64,000 nt of DNA from an uncultured Pelagimonas sp. (GCA_947497905.1 CANMIH010000002.1:620001-684000); one strand, 5' to 3'; positions 1 through 9,367 are shown, numbered from the stretch's first letter. Made by a program: numbers and translations. Notes: generated by a model not told the origin, from the sequence alone.

Positions 1-689
1 GCGCCGTGGCACAATTGGAAATCAAACTCGTGGCTATAGGTCAGGATCAAATGGGCCGCATGGGTTGGCGCATGGGCCATCAGCAAAGCAGGGTCTTTTG
101 CGGGTAGCGGCGAGACGCCCAAAGGTATCGTATCGGGAAACCGTTCCGGCCCGGTGTCGACCCAGGTGATCGCAAAGCGTTTCAATGGCGCAAGCACGTC
201 TACCAGCGCGCGTCCGACATGTCCTGCGCCCCAGATCCAAAGCTCATTCTCCGGTTTGAGAACAGGCTCGATCATCCAACCCTGGACCAGCTGTGGTTTT
301 GGGGTGATCCCTTGGGCGCGCGCGCAATCTAAAATGCGTTGCACCGTCAGAGGGCGTGACCCCGAACCGCGGGCAATCACGTCACAATCGAGGCTGGCAA
401 CACGTGCGGCGTCAAACTGTTCAGTGAGCAGCGTCACCGCACCGCCACAACACTGACCTAGCTCCGGCCCGAGTGCGTGGCGGCTCAACCCTTCATGCGT
501 CAGGGCGCGCTCGGCGGCCTGAAACTCCAAGGTGCCGCCACCAATGGTGCCCGATTGCCCGCCCGGCCAGACCAGCATCGCGGCGCCGACCTCACGTGGG
601 GTCGAGCCAGCGATGTATGCCACCACCACCCGTGCCACGCGACCATGCAGGGACACAGCCTCGGTCAATGCCGCCAGATCAAAACTCAT
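1..689 (-). CDS. xdhC: Xanthine dehydrogenase accessory protein XdhC (C-terminal part cut by window edge)
   Basis: XdhC-family proteins bind the molybdenum cofactor, take part in its sulfuration and deliver it to the XdhB subunit in the cytoplasm; they are not part of the final enzyme. The visible 229 residues have the family hallmarks: GSTPREVGAAMLV near residues 28-40, the Cys-Cys-Gly-Gly motif near 80-83, and a Rossmann-like WIWGAGHVGR near 151-160. The frame is open to the first base of the window, so the end is missing. The ATG at 689 overlaps the xdhB stop by 4 bp (ATGA), so this is the third gene of an xdhA-xdhB-xdhC operon, the order known from Rhodobacter capsulatus. The identification rests on motifs and context, and I am confident of it. 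Confidence 0.93.
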   Translation of the reverse strand, partial: MSFDLAALTEAVSLHGRVARVVVAYIAGSTPREVGAAMLVWPGGQSGTIGGGTLEFQAAERALTHEGLSRHALGPELGQCCGGAVTLLTEQFDAARVASLDCDVIARGSGSRPLTVQRILDCARAQGITPKPQLVQGWMIEPVLKPENELWIWGAGHVGRALVDVLAPLKRFAITWVDTGPERFPDTIPLGVSPLPAKDPALLMAHAPTHAAHLILTYSHEFDFQLCHG

Positions 690-2971
690 GAAAGCGCCCG
701 CATGGTTGCGTGCAACCGTTCCGGCGTCGCTGGCGCATCCAGTGAGGGATAAGCAGACCCCGTTGAGGCCACCGCATCGGACAGTGCCATCAGCGCGGAA
801 ATGCCCAGCATGAAGGGCGGTTCCCCCACGGCCTTGGACCGATAAATCGACTCCTCGCGATTCTCGCCATCCCAAAGGGAAACATTGAACACCTCAGGCC
901 GGTCCGAACAGGCCGGGATTTTGTAGGTCGAGGGCGCATGGGTGCGCAAACGGCCACTGTCATCCCAGACCAGTTCTTCCATCGTCAGCCAGCCCGCCCC
1001 CTGCACATAGGCGCCTTCCACCTGGCCAATATCAAGGATTGGGTTCAGGGATTTGCCGCAGTCATGAATGATGTCCGCTCGCAAAATGCGGTTTTCCCCG
1101 GTCAGGGTATCCACCACCACCTCGGTACAGGCCGCGCCATAGGCAAAGTAGAAAAACGGTCGACCGCGTCCGGCAACAGGATCCCAGTTCAATTTCGGGG
1201 TCGCATAAAACCCGGTCGACGACAGACTGATCCGTGCCTCGTAACAGCGTTTGGCAGCCTCGGCGAAGCTGATCACTCCACCGGGAAGATGCACCTGCCC
1301 ATCCACAAAGCGCGCGCCCCCGTCCGGCGCCAAATGCGCCGCCATGCGGTCTCGGATCGTGTCACAGGCCGCTTTGACCGCCATCCCGTTCAAGTCTGAT
1401 CCGCTGGAGGCTGCTGTGGCAGAGGTGTTGGGCACTTTTCCGGTATCCGTCGCCGTGATCCGCACCACGTCCAGACCCACACCAAAGCCCTGCGCAGCCA
1501 CTTGGGCCACTTTTTGGAACAGCCCCTGTCCCATCTCGGTGCCGCCATGGTTCAATTGGATCGAGCCATCCTGATAGACATGAACCAAGGCGCCCGCCTG
1601 ATTGAGGTGGGTGAGTGTGAAGGATATGCCAAATTTCACCGGGGTGAGCGCCATGCCTCGCTTCAACACCGGGTTGGCGGCATTCCACTCCGCAATTTTG
1701 CGCCGACGCGATTGGTACTCGGCGTCGGATTCCAGACGCGCCACCAGTTCATGCAGCACAAAATCCTCCACCTCCTGCCCATAGGGTGTGGTGTTGCGAG
1801 CTCTCTGGCTTGTGTCGTTCTGAGGGGCTGCGGCCGGGTAGAAATTTACCCGACGCACCGCAAGGGGATCTTTGCCAAGGTCATGCGCCACATGGTCCAT
1901 AACTCGTTCAATGCCCACCATACCCTGTGGTCCACCAAAACCCCGGAACGCTGTGGCGCTCTGGGTGTTGGTGCGCAGCCGGTGGCTTTCTATGCGCACA
2001 TTTGGCAGGAAATAGGCATTGTCCGCATGCAACATGGCCCGATCGGCCACCGGAAAACTCAGATCCTGCGCCCAGCCACAGCGCACATATTGCTGAAAGC
2101 TGATGCCTTCGATGCGGCCTTCCGCGTCAAAGCCGACTTCATACCCGATGCGGAAATCGTGACGTTTGCCGGTGATGGTCATATCATCATCTCGGTCGTA
2201 GCGCAGTTTGGCCGGGCGTCCGGTCTCAGAGGCGGCCACGGCGCAGGCGATGGCCAGCGCATTGCCCTGACTTTCCTTGCCGCCAAAGCCACCGCCCATC
2301 CGGCGAGTTTCCACCCGCACCGCATGCATTGGCACATGCAGGGCATGGGCCACTTTGTGCTGGATCTCGGTCGGGTGCTGGGTTGAACTGTGCACCACCA
2401 TGTCGCCGTTTTCCTGCGGCACCACAAGCGCGGCCTGACTTTCCAGATAGAAGTGCTCTTGCCCGCCCATGGTGATCTCACCGGTCACCTTATGGGGCGC
2501 GGCTTCAATAGCAGCTTCGGCCTCACCACGCTGCCACAGACGTTTGCCGTTCACGAGATAAGACTGTGCCGCCAGAGCGTCATCCACGGTCAGGATCGGG
2601 GTGTCTTCCTCATATGTGATCACCGCTTTGCGCGCCGCATGTCGCGCGGCAAGATGGCTGGTGGCGGCAACGAGGAACACCGGCTGACCCAGATAATGAA
2701 TAGACCCGTCCGACAGCATGGGTTCATCGCCAACAGAGGGGGAGCAGTCACAGTCCGACGGCAGATCTTCATAAGCCCAGACCGCAACCACGCCCGCGCT
2801 GGCGCGCACGGGATCGAGGTTCATGTCTGTAATTCGTCCACGCGCGATCTGCGATTGACCAAAGGCCAGATGTAGACAGTTTGCGGGCACCGGAATGTCA
2901 TCCACATAGCGGGCGCTGCCGGTCACATGCAGAGGTGCGGAATCATGTGGGAGAGATTTGCGTACGCTCAT
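686..2971 (-). CDS. xdhB: Xanthine dehydrogenase, molybdopterin-binding subunit XdhB
   Basis: Large subunit (761 aa) of xanthine dehydrogenase, which hydroxylates hypoxanthine and xanthine to urate in purine catabolism. Its size fits the roughly 85 kDa XdhB of the two-subunit Rhodobacter enzyme. Visible signatures are a glycine-rich cofactor segment MGGGFGGKESQ near residues 225-235, an FRGFGGPQG segment in the middle, and KAVGEPP near 713-719, which carries the glutamate (about E717) that acts as catalytic base in this family. It overlaps xdhA upstream (2968-2971) and xdhC downstream (686-689) by 4 bp each, indicating translational coupling. No truncation is seen. Confidence 0.97.
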   Translation of the reverse strand: MSVRKSLPHDSAPLHVTGSARYVDDIPVPANCLHLAFGQSQIARGRITDMNLDPVRASAGVVAVWAYEDLPSDCDCSPSVGDEPMLSDGSIHYLGQPVFLVAATSHLAARHAARKAVITYEEDTPILTVDDALAAQSYLVNGKRLWQRGEAEAAIEAAPHKVTGEITMGGQEHFYLESQAALVVPQENGDMVVHSSTQHPTEIQHKVAHALHVPMHAVRVETRRMGGGFGGKESQGNALAIACAVAASETGRPAKLRYDRDDDMTITGKRHDFRIGYEVGFDAEGRIEGISFQQYVRCGWAQDLSFPVADRAMLHADNAYFLPNVRIESHRLRTNTQSATAFRGFGGPQGMVGIERVMDHVAHDLGKDPLAVRRVNFYPAAAPQNDTSQRARNTTPYGQEVEDFVLHELVARLESDAEYQSRRRKIAEWNAANPVLKRGMALTPVKFGISFTLTHLNQAGALVHVYQDGSIQLNHGGTEMGQGLFQKVAQVAAQGFGVGLDVVRITATDTGKVPNTSATAASSGSDLNGMAVKAACDTIRDRMAAHLAPDGGARFVDGQVHLPGGVISFAEAAKRCYEARISLSSTGFYATPKLNWDPVAGRGRPFFYFAYGAACTEVVVDTLTGENRILRADIIHDCGKSLNPILDIGQVEGAYVQGAGWLTMEELVWDDSGRLRTHAPSTYKIPACSDRPEVFNVSLWDGENREESIYRSKAVGEPPFMLGISALMALSDAVASTGSAYPSLDAPATPERLHATMRALS

Positions 2972-4335
2972 GCCCGGATCTCCCGCACGTCGGTTAGGGT
3001 GCCTTGCGATTCAAGGAAACACCGCTCAAGCAGGTTGGCGGCGGCACTCAGACGGTACTCGGCACTGGCCCGCATATCGCTCATCGGGGTGTAATCCTGT
3101 GCGAACAGGGCTTTGGCGGCCTTTATCGTTTCGAGGGTCCAGGGTTTGCCACGCAGGCCTAGTTCCACATGAGTGGCCCGTTTGGGGATGCCCGCCATGC
3201 CCCCAAAGGCAATGCGCGCCTCAGAGATTGTTCCGTCTTCAACGCGAATATTGAAGGCGCCGAGGGCGGCAGAGATATCTTGGTCAAAGCGTTTCGAGAT
3301 CTTGTAGACCTTCAGATTGTCGTCTTGACGCGGGATTGAAATGGCTTCGACAAACTCACCTTTGGCGCGGTCCTGTTGGCCGTAGTCGATAAAGAAATCT
3401 TCCAAAGCCACCGTGCGCTGGGCATGACCGTGGCGCAGATGCAGTTCAGCCCCCAGAGCGATCAGCGCAGGCGGATTGTCCCCGATAGGTGAGCCATTCG
3501 CGATATTGCCGCCGATGGTGGCCGCGGCCCGGACCTGCGTCGAGCCATAGCGGCGCAGCATCTCGGCATAAGAGGGGTGATGGTCTTTGAGCGTTTCCAG
3601 AACCCGGTCCATGGTGACGCCTGCACCAAAACGGATGCTCTCGTCATTCACATCAATGGTTTGAAGATCGCTGCAGCGATTGAGGAAGATCACCGTGCCC
3701 AGATCGCGGAACTGTTTGGTCACCCAAAGACCCACATCTGTGGCGCCCGCGACCAATGTGGCCTCGGGGTTGGCGGCGTAAATCTCGGCCAGCGCATCCG
3801 ATGTCGCCGGAGCATGCACTTCGCCCCCGGAGGTTGCGGCGGCGACCCAGGTCTGGTCTGCAGCCACCCAAGCGGGGGCGGGCGCATCTGCGGCGGCCTC
3901 GGCGGCGCGGATGATCGGTGCGTAACCGGTACAGCGGCACAGGTTGCCCGCCAGTGCGTCGTCAAAATTGCGATCGCCGCGCGCATGGGCCGAGGCCATG
4001 GAACAGGCAAAGCCGGGTGTGCAGAAACCACATTGGCTGCCATGGAAATCGATCATGGCCTGCTGCATCGGGTGCATGCCACCTTCCGCCAACCCTTCCA
4101 CGGTCCGCACAGCTTTGCCATGCAGCTGGGGCAGGAAAAGGATGCAGGCATTGAGCGCCTTGGCGCCCATCGCATCTGTCACCATCACGGTGCAGGCGCC
4201 ACAGTCCCCTTCGTTACAGCCTTCTTTGGTGCCAATCATGCCGCGTGTTTCGCGCAGCCAATCCAGAAAAGTGGCAGTCGACGAAACGTCTGCCAGCTCC
4301 ACGCTCTCTCCGTTCAGAAGAAAGGTGATGTCCAT
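2968..4335 (-). CDS. xdhA: Xanthine dehydrogenase, FeS/FAD subunit XdhA
   Basis: Small subunit (455 aa) that passes electrons from the molybdenum centre through two 2Fe-2S clusters to FAD and NAD. The N-terminal plant-type ferredoxin domain has C40, C45 and C48 in CNEGDCGAC. The second, helical cluster domain has C102/C105 in QCGFCTPGF and C133/C135 in CRCTGY. A FAD-binding domain follows with VAGATDVGLWV near residue 196. The size matches the about 50 kDa XdhA of R. capsulatus. It is the first gene of the xdhABC operon, and the ATG at 4335 lies immediately after an inverted repeat (4341-4357) that may be an operator. The preceding Shine-Dalgarno is weak. Confidence 0.97.
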   Translation of the reverse strand: MDITFLLNGESVELADVSSTATFLDWLRETRGMIGTKEGCNEGDCGACTVMVTDAMGAKALNACILFLPQLHGKAVRTVEGLAEGGMHPMQQAMIDFHGSQCGFCTPGFACSMASAHARGDRNFDDALAGNLCRCTGYAPIIRAAEAAADAPAPAWVAADQTWVAAATSGGEVHAPATSDALAEIYAANPEATLVAGATDVGLWVTKQFRDLGTVIFLNRCSDLQTIDVNDESIRFGAGVTMDRVLETLKDHHPSYAEMLRRYGSTQVRAAATIGGNIANGSPIGDNPPALIALGAELHLRHGHAQRTVALEDFFIDYGQQDRAKGEFVEAISIPRQDDNLKVYKISKRFDQDISAALGAFNIRVEDGTISEARIAFGGMAGIPKRATHVELGLRGKPWTLETIKAAKALFAQDYTPMSDMRASAEYRLSAAANLLERCFLESQGTLTDVREIRA

Positions 4336-4689
4336 AGTGTGTAACCCGTCGCGTTACCCGGTTGTGCCCATGGATGCTCTTTCTCGATGCGACGTAGAAA
4401 AAGGAGCGGGCTAAATGCTTGCGCAACTATGTTAGAAAACAGGCCCCCACGTTAGCAAGAAAATCTCATTCCGCGATGCAGAATAAAACATGCCCCACAA
4501 GGGTGTCTTTTCGCGCGGTTTTTGAATTCCTCATTTTTAACAGGAGCTTGGATCGATTTTTCATTCGAGTTAAGTTGAAGAACCTTCAAAATAAAGCAGA
4601 TAATGCCTAGGGATCAACCGGTGTTTCCTTTGAAACTGAGAGGTGTTGTTGCCATTGCACCCAGCATGCGGCGGTCTTACTCTGGCGCA
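4336..4689. other. Divergent xdhA-dnaE intergenic region with inverted repeat
   Basis: About 350 bp separate the divergent xdhA and dnaE starts. No convincing gene is seen: short open frames here lack family features. At 4341-4357, abutting xdhA, arms GTAAC and GTTAC are separated by 7 bp, a possible operator for a purine-responsive regulator (inference). The dnaE-side half is AT-rich and holds the promoter candidate listed separately. The frame of dnaE stays open upstream to 4603, but that extension has no resemblance to the DnaE N-terminus. Confidence 0.4.
4575..4604 (+). promoter_or_regulatory. Candidate sigma70-type promoter for dnaE
   Basis: TTGAAG (4575-4580) and GATAAT (4599-4604) are separated by 18 bp and would give a leader of about 80 nt before the ATG at 4690. 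The -35 element is the left arm of a short palindrome, TTGAAG-AAC-CTTCAA (4575-4589), so a repressor site overlapping the promoter is possible. This is a sequence match only. Confidence 0.4.
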
Positions 4690-7600
4690 ATGAGCGAGCC
4701 AAAATTCATCCACCTCCGTACCCATACCGAATATTCCCTGCTGGAAGGCGCAGTGCGCCTGAAAAAGCTTCCGGGCCTTTGCGCGGATATGGGCATGCCT
4801 GCAATTGCGGTGACGGATACCAACAACCTATTTGCAGCGCTGGAGTTTTCCGTTTCAGCCAGCGGGGCCGGGGTGCAGCCGATTATGGGCTGTCAGGTGG
4901 ATCTGCGTTTTGTTGATCCGGCACCCGGTGAACGGCCTAAGCCGCCGGCGCCCTTGGTTCTTCTGGCACAGACCGAGGCCGGTTATGAACATCTGATGAA
5001 GCTGAACTCCTGTCTTTATATGCGGCAGGGCAGCGAGTTGCCTTATGTCACATTGGATGAGCTTGAGGCCAATTCGGGTGATATCATTTGTCTTTCAGGT
5101 GGCCCAGATGGCCCGGTGGGCCGTCTGTTGCGCATGGGCAGCGCCCCCGCTGCGCAATCTCTCATGTCTCGGCTGAAGTCGATTTTCAGGGATCGCCTTT
5201 ATGTCGAGTTGCAGCGACATCGGGATGAAGATGGTCAACCCCCAGAAGCGGAGCGCCTGACAGAGCGTGGGCTTGTCGAGATGGCCTATGCCATGGACCT
5301 GCCGCTTGTGGCGACAAATGATGTCTATTTCCCCAAGTCGGAAATGTACGAGGCCCATGACGCGATGATCTGTATCGCGGAAGGTGCCTATGTCGACCAA
5401 CAGGAAGAGCGTCGTCGCCTGACGGCCGAGCACTATCTGAAGACACCGCAGGAAATGGCGGTTCTGTTTGCGGATCTGCCCGAAGCACTTGAGAATACGG
5501 TGGAGATTGCACAGCGCTGTGCTTTTATGGCCTATCGCCGTGATCCCATTCTGCCGAAATTTGCCGATGACGAGGTGGCCGAACTGCGCCGCATCGCCAA
5601 TGAGGGCCTTCAGAACCGTCTGGCGGTCATCCCTCACGCGGTCAGCGTCGAAGAATATCAGGAACGTCTCGATTTCGAACTTGGCATCATCGAGGGCATG
5701 GGGTTCCCCGGCTACTTCCTGATTGTTGCTGACTTTATCCAATGGGCGAAAGACCACGACATCCCGGTGGGGCCGGGGCGGGGGTCGGGCGCGGGGTCTC
5801 TGGTGGCCTATGCATTGACCATCACCGACCTTGATCCGCTGCGCTATTCGTTGCTGTTTGAACGTTTCCTCAATCCCGAACGTGTGTCGATGCCGGATTT
5901 CGACATCGACTTTTGCATGGATCGCCGCGAAGAGGTGATCCGCTACGTGCAGGAGAAATACGGGCGCGACAAAGTTGGTCAGATCATCACCTTTGGTGCG
6001 CTTTTGTCCAAGGCTGCGGTGCGCGACATGGGTCGCGTGTTGCAGATGCCCTATGGTCAGGTGGACCGCCTGTCCAAAATGATCCCGGTGGAAGGGGTCA
6101 AACCTGTGTCCATCGAGCAGGCTCTGCAACAGGAAGAGCGCCTGCGCGACGAGGCACGCAACGAAGAGGTTGTCGACCGACTGTTGAAATACGGCATGCA
6201 GGTCGAAGGTCTGCTGCGATCCGCGGGCACACACGCGGCGGGAGTTGTGATTGGCGACCGCCCGCTGGATGCGCTTGTGCCGCTGTACCGCGATCCGCGC
6301 TCAGACATGCCCGCGACCCAGTTCAATATGAAATGGGTCGAACAGGCCGGTCTGGTGAAGTTTGACTTTCTCGGCCTGAAAACCCTGACCGTGATCCAGA
6401 ATGCCATGGATCAGATTTTCCAATCCGGTCGCCCGCTGCATGTGGCGGCGGATGGCACCGAGCTTTATGAGCCCGCCGCAGGGGCCGAAAACCAGATCAA
6501 CGCCATTCCGCTGGATGATAAGGTCACCTATGACCTGTATTCCAAGGCGAAAACCGTTGCGGTGTTCCAGGTGGAATCCACGGGTATGATGGATGCGCTC
6601 AAGCGCATGAAGCCCACCTGTATCGAAGACATTGTTGCGCTTGTGGCGCTCTATCGTCCCGGCCCGATGGAGAACATTCCCACCTATTGTGAGGTGAAAA
6701 ACGGGCTGAAAGAGATCACCTCGGTTCACCCGCTGATCGACCACATTCTGGAAGAGACGCAGGGCATCATCGTTTATCAGGAACAGGTGATGCAGATCGC
6801 GCAGGTCATGGCGAATTACACGCTGGGCGGCGCGGACCTGTTGCGCCGGGCGATGGGTAAGAAGATCAAAGAGGCGATGGATGCCGAGCGCCCCAAGTTC
6901 GAAAAGGGCGCGGCGGAAAACGGGGTTCCGGCCAAGAAGGCATCGGAGGTTTTCGACCTTCTAGAGAAATTCGCCAACTACGGGTTTAACAAATCTCACG
7001 CGGCAGCCTATGCGGTGGTGTCCTATCAGACGGGGTGGCTGAAGGCGAACCACCCGGTTGAGTTCATGGCCGGTGTCATGAACTGCGATATTCATCTGAC
7101 CGATAAGCTTGCGATCTATTTCGAAGAGGTGCGCAAAGGTCTTAGCCTGCCTTGGGTGCCGCCCTGTGTGAACCGCTCGCTGGCGACCTTCAATGTGGTC
7201 GAGGGCGAATTGGTTTACGGCCTCGGTGCGTTGAAAAACGTCGGCGTCGAGGCGATGAAACTTGTGGTTGATGGGCGTGCAGACAAACCTTTCGCAACGG
7301 TGTTTGATCTGGCGCGGCGGGTGGATTTGAAAAAGGTCGGCAAACGCCCACTGGAGATGATGGCGCGGGCAGGCTGTTTTGATCAGCTGGATAAGAACCG
7401 CCGTCGTGTTTTTGATTCTCTGGATGCGCTTGTGGCCTATTCCTCGGCCATTCATGAACAGCGTGCGTCGGCGCAGGTGTCGCTGTTTGGTGAAGCCGGG
7501 GACGATTTGCCAGAACCCCGCATGTCGCCGGTGCCCGATTGGCTTCCGGCCGAACGTCTGGCGGAAGAGTTTAAAGCTATTGGGTTTTACCTCTCGGGGC

Positions 7601-8190
7601 ATCCGCTTGATGATTACATGCCAGCCTTGAAGCGTCAGGATGTCTTGACGCTGGACGAAGTGCTTGAGGCAGCTCAACGGGGCCCATGTGTGAAAAAATT
7701 GGCGGGCACCGTGGCTGGCCGACAGGAGAGGAAGTCGGCCCGGGGCAATCGATTTGCCTTTGCGCAGCTGTCAGATCCAACAGGGGCCTACGAAGTCACT
7801 TTGTTTTCTGAAGCCCTCGAGAAATGCCGGGATTTTCTTGAGACAGGCGCCAAGGTTGTGGTCACCGTTGAGGCCACAATGGAATCTGACCAGCTGAAGT
7901 TGTTGGGACGGAGCATCATGCCCGTGGAACAGGTGGTGGCCGGTGCCGGGGCCTCAGGGTTGAAGATTTATGTAGAGGGGGCGGAGGTCCTTGGACAACT
8001 GGCCTCGGTTCTGACGCGGGCGGCTGAGCAGATGCCGAAAGCGGCGCGTGGACCGATCCATCTGTGCTTTAGCCACGAAAAGCTACCCGGCGAGGTTGAA
8101 ATGGATCTGCAGCAACAGTTCCCTGTGACGCCCGAGATCAAAGGCGCTGTCAAATCCCTGGACGGGGTGCTGGCGGTCGAAGATTTCTAA
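4690..8190 (+). CDS. dnaE: DNA polymerase III alpha subunit (replicative DnaE)
   Basis: Catalytic subunit of the chromosomal replicase. I start it at the ATG at 4690 (1166 aa), because MSEPKFIHLRTHTEYSLLEG is the conserved DnaE N-terminus; the frame is open to 4603, but those 29 residues look unrelated. From N to C: a PHP domain, then the polymerase domain with catalytic aspartates D403 and D405 in PDFDIDF and D559 in KFDFLGLKTL, helix-hairpin-helix region, and an OB fold near residues 1000-1090. The length and the complete OB/C-terminal region fit the replicative DnaE1 rather than the shorter mutagenic ImuC/DnaE2, and no imuA/imuB neighbours are present. A DnaA-box-like 9-mer lies about 40 bp past the stop. 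Confidence 0.97.
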   Translation: MSEPKFIHLRTHTEYSLLEGAVRLKKLPGLCADMGMPAIAVTDTNNLFAALEFSVSASGAGVQPIMGCQVDLRFVDPAPGERPKPPAPLVLLAQTEAGYEHLMKLNSCLYMRQGSELPYVTLDELEANSGDIICLSGGPDGPVGRLLRMGSAPAAQSLMSRLKSIFRDRLYVELQRHRDEDGQPPEAERLTERGLVEMAYAMDLPLVATNDVYFPKSEMYEAHDAMICIAEGAYVDQQEERRRLTAEHYLKTPQEMAVLFADLPEALENTVEIAQRCAFMAYRRDPILPKFADDEVAELRRIANEGLQNRLAVIPHAVSVEEYQERLDFELGIIEGMGFPGYFLIVADFIQWAKDHDIPVGPGRGSGAGSLVAYALTITDLDPLRYSLLFERFLNPERVSMPDFDIDFCMDRREEVIRYVQEKYGRDKVGQIITFGALLSKAAVRDMGRVLQMPYGQVDRLSKMIPVEGVKPVSIEQALQQEERLRDEARNEEVVDRLLKYGMQVEGLLRSAGTHAAGVVIGDRPLDALVPLYRDPRSDMPATQFNMKWVEQAGLVKFDFLGLKTLTVIQNAMDQIFQSGRPLHVAADGTELYEPAAGAENQINAIPLDDKVTYDLYSKAKTVAVFQVESTGMMDALKRMKPTCIEDIVALVALYRPGPMENIPTYCEVKNGLKEITSVHPLIDHILEETQGIIVYQEQVMQIAQVMANYTLGGADLLRRAMGKKIKEAMDAERPKFEKGAAENGVPAKKASEVFDLLEKFANYGFNKSHAAAYAVVSYQTGWLKANHPVEFMAGVMNCDIHLTDKLAIYFEEVRKGLSLPWVPPCVNRSLATFNVVEGELVYGLGALKNVGVEAMKLVVDGRADKPFATVFDLARRVDLKKVGKRPLEMMARAGCFDQLDKNRRRVFDSLDALVAYSSAIHEQRASAQVSLFGEAGDDLPEPRMSPVPDWLPAERLAEEFKAIGFYLSGHPLDDYMPALKRQDVLTLDEVLEAAQRGPCVKKLAGTVAGRQERKSARGNRFAFAQLSDPTGAYEVTLFSEALEKCRDFLETGAKVVVTVEATMESDQLKLLGRSIMPVEQVVAGAGASGLKIYVEGAEVLGQLASVLTRAAEQMPKAARGPIHLCFSHEKLPGEVEMDLQQQFPVTPEIKGAVKSLDGVLAVEDF

Positions 8191-8229
8191 CCCTTTGAAT
8201 AGGTTGTCGGCGGTCTTTCGCAGAAAAAG

Positions 8230-8238
8230 TTATCCACA
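8230..8238 (+). promoter_or_regulatory. Perfect DnaA-box consensus (TTATCCACA)
   Basis: The 9-mer TTATCCACA between dnaE and the following lipoprotein gene is identical to the highest-affinity DnaA box of E. coli oriC. I see only one such site here and no dnaA, hemE, repeat cluster or AT-rich unwinding region, so this is not an origin. It might be a DnaA-responsive regulatory site for the downstream gene, or chance. Confidence 0.4.
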
Positions 8239-8293
8239 AGTTTACGTATTATGTATGGTCCGCTAAGACCTCGGTAACTTTTGGGAGAGCGGA

Positions 8294-9319
8294 ATGCGTC
8301 AGATCATGATCGGATGTGCGCTGGTGGCAACGCTGGCAGGGTGCTCTAACCCGTTGCAAGATATTCCGAAATTGAGTGATGTCGAAGTTCCACAACAGGT
8401 GGGGCAGGCCGATATTGCGGCCCAGCCCGAGGCTTCAGATGAGCCCATCTTAGATACGGTGGCCGCGGCGGACATACCGTTGGACGGCGCAGATTCGGGC
8501 GATCTAGAGGTGGCCGTGCCGACGGAACGCGCACTTGTGGCAGAACCGCGTCGCGGGCTGCTAGGGTTTTTCCGCCGCAAAGCCGACGGGGTCACCGAGC
8601 AAACCGCGCTTGCTGTTGAGCCGGTCAAAGCGCTTGAAGTGACCGGAGATGAGAGCGTGGCTGAGGCTGATCTCGCGCAGTCAGTGGAAGCGGAGATTCA
8701 ATTGGCGGCCATGATCCCACAGGAGCCGGTTGACGCGACACCGGCCGCAAAGCCGCGCGGTGTTTTTGGGCTCTTGGGGGGCGGTGGTGCCAAGGCCAAA
8801 GCTCTGAACGGTCCCAAGCCGGGCGACCCGGATTATGACCTGGTGGGGGCGGATCAACGCGTCCCTTATGGTGAGATCGCCCGCGCCTGTGAGGTGTCCC
8901 GCAGCGACATGGGGCAAAAATCTGAAACCTATAAACAGCTGGGCAAGGCCTTTGCGCTGTATGACACCGCACCTGAGACAACGCAGCAGCGCAGTTTTTA
9001 TATGACCGGGTTTGCGGATGGTTGTCCGCGCAAATTTTCGGCGGCGCTTGTGATGTTCAGCTCGCCCGAGACCTATGAAGCGATTCACTACAGCTCTGCT
9101 GGGGCAACACAGCCGACGTCAGAGACCGACCGTGCCTATGAAAAGATCAAATCCAAGGTCTGCCGGGTGCGTAAGGGCAAGCCCTGTGGGTCAAAAATGA
9201 AGACCCTTGCCCGCAATACGGTGTTCATGAGCGTCTATGAACGCTTTGGCAACAGCCCGCGCTGGAAGACTTTCCTGCTGCATGATGGTGCCGTTGTTGC
9301 GGTGGATGTGAAGGGCTGA
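8294..9319 (+). CDS. Hypothetical lipoprotein
   Basis: Protein of 341 aa of unknown function. The N-terminus MRQIMIGCALVATLAGC is a lipoprotein signal peptide with lipobox LAGC (Cys17), so it is predicted to be lipid-anchored in the cell envelope. Residues about 20-170 are low-complexity, rich in Ala, Val and acidic residues, with two short basic-aromatic islands (RRGLLGFFRRKADG and PRGVFGLLGGG). The C-terminal half from about 175 looks globular, with several cysteines (ARACEVS, FADGCPRKFSA, KVCRVRKGKPCGS) that could form disulfides in the periplasm. The ATG follows a GAGCGGA ribosome binding site. It stands alone between dnaE and the convergent slyX. I do not recognise a characterised family. 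Confidence 0.8.
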   Translation: MRQIMIGCALVATLAGCSNPLQDIPKLSDVEVPQQVGQADIAAQPEASDEPILDTVAAADIPLDGADSGDLEVAVPTERALVAEPRRGLLGFFRRKADGVTEQTALAVEPVKALEVTGDESVAEADLAQSVEAEIQLAAMIPQEPVDATPAAKPRGVFGLLGGGGAKAKALNGPKPGDPDYDLVGADQRVPYGEIARACEVSRSDMGQKSETYKQLGKAFALYDTAPETTQQRSFYMTGFADGCPRKFSAALVMFSSPETYEAIHYSSAGATQPTSETDRAYEKIKSKVCRVRKGKPCGSKMKTLARNTVFMSVYERFGNSPRWKTFLLHDGAVVAVDVKG

Positions 9320-9367
9320 TCAGCCCTCTCACGTCCCATCATTCGGTAAGGCTTTATCCAACGCAGA

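Noticed and set aside
1502-2386. Plus-strand open frame of 294 codons in xdhB
   Set aside because: Lies inside xdhB, which is supported by catalytic motifs. No ribosome binding site or homologous features.
5095-6234. Long open frame antisense to dnaE (379 codons)
   Set aside because: It lies wholly inside dnaE, has no ribosome binding site or family features, and its composition reflects the opposite strand of a high-GC gene.
8191-8293. Replication origin near dnaE
   Set aside because: Only one DnaA box is present, there is no AT-rich repeat cluster and no typical origin neighbour such as dnaA, hemE, parAB or gidA.
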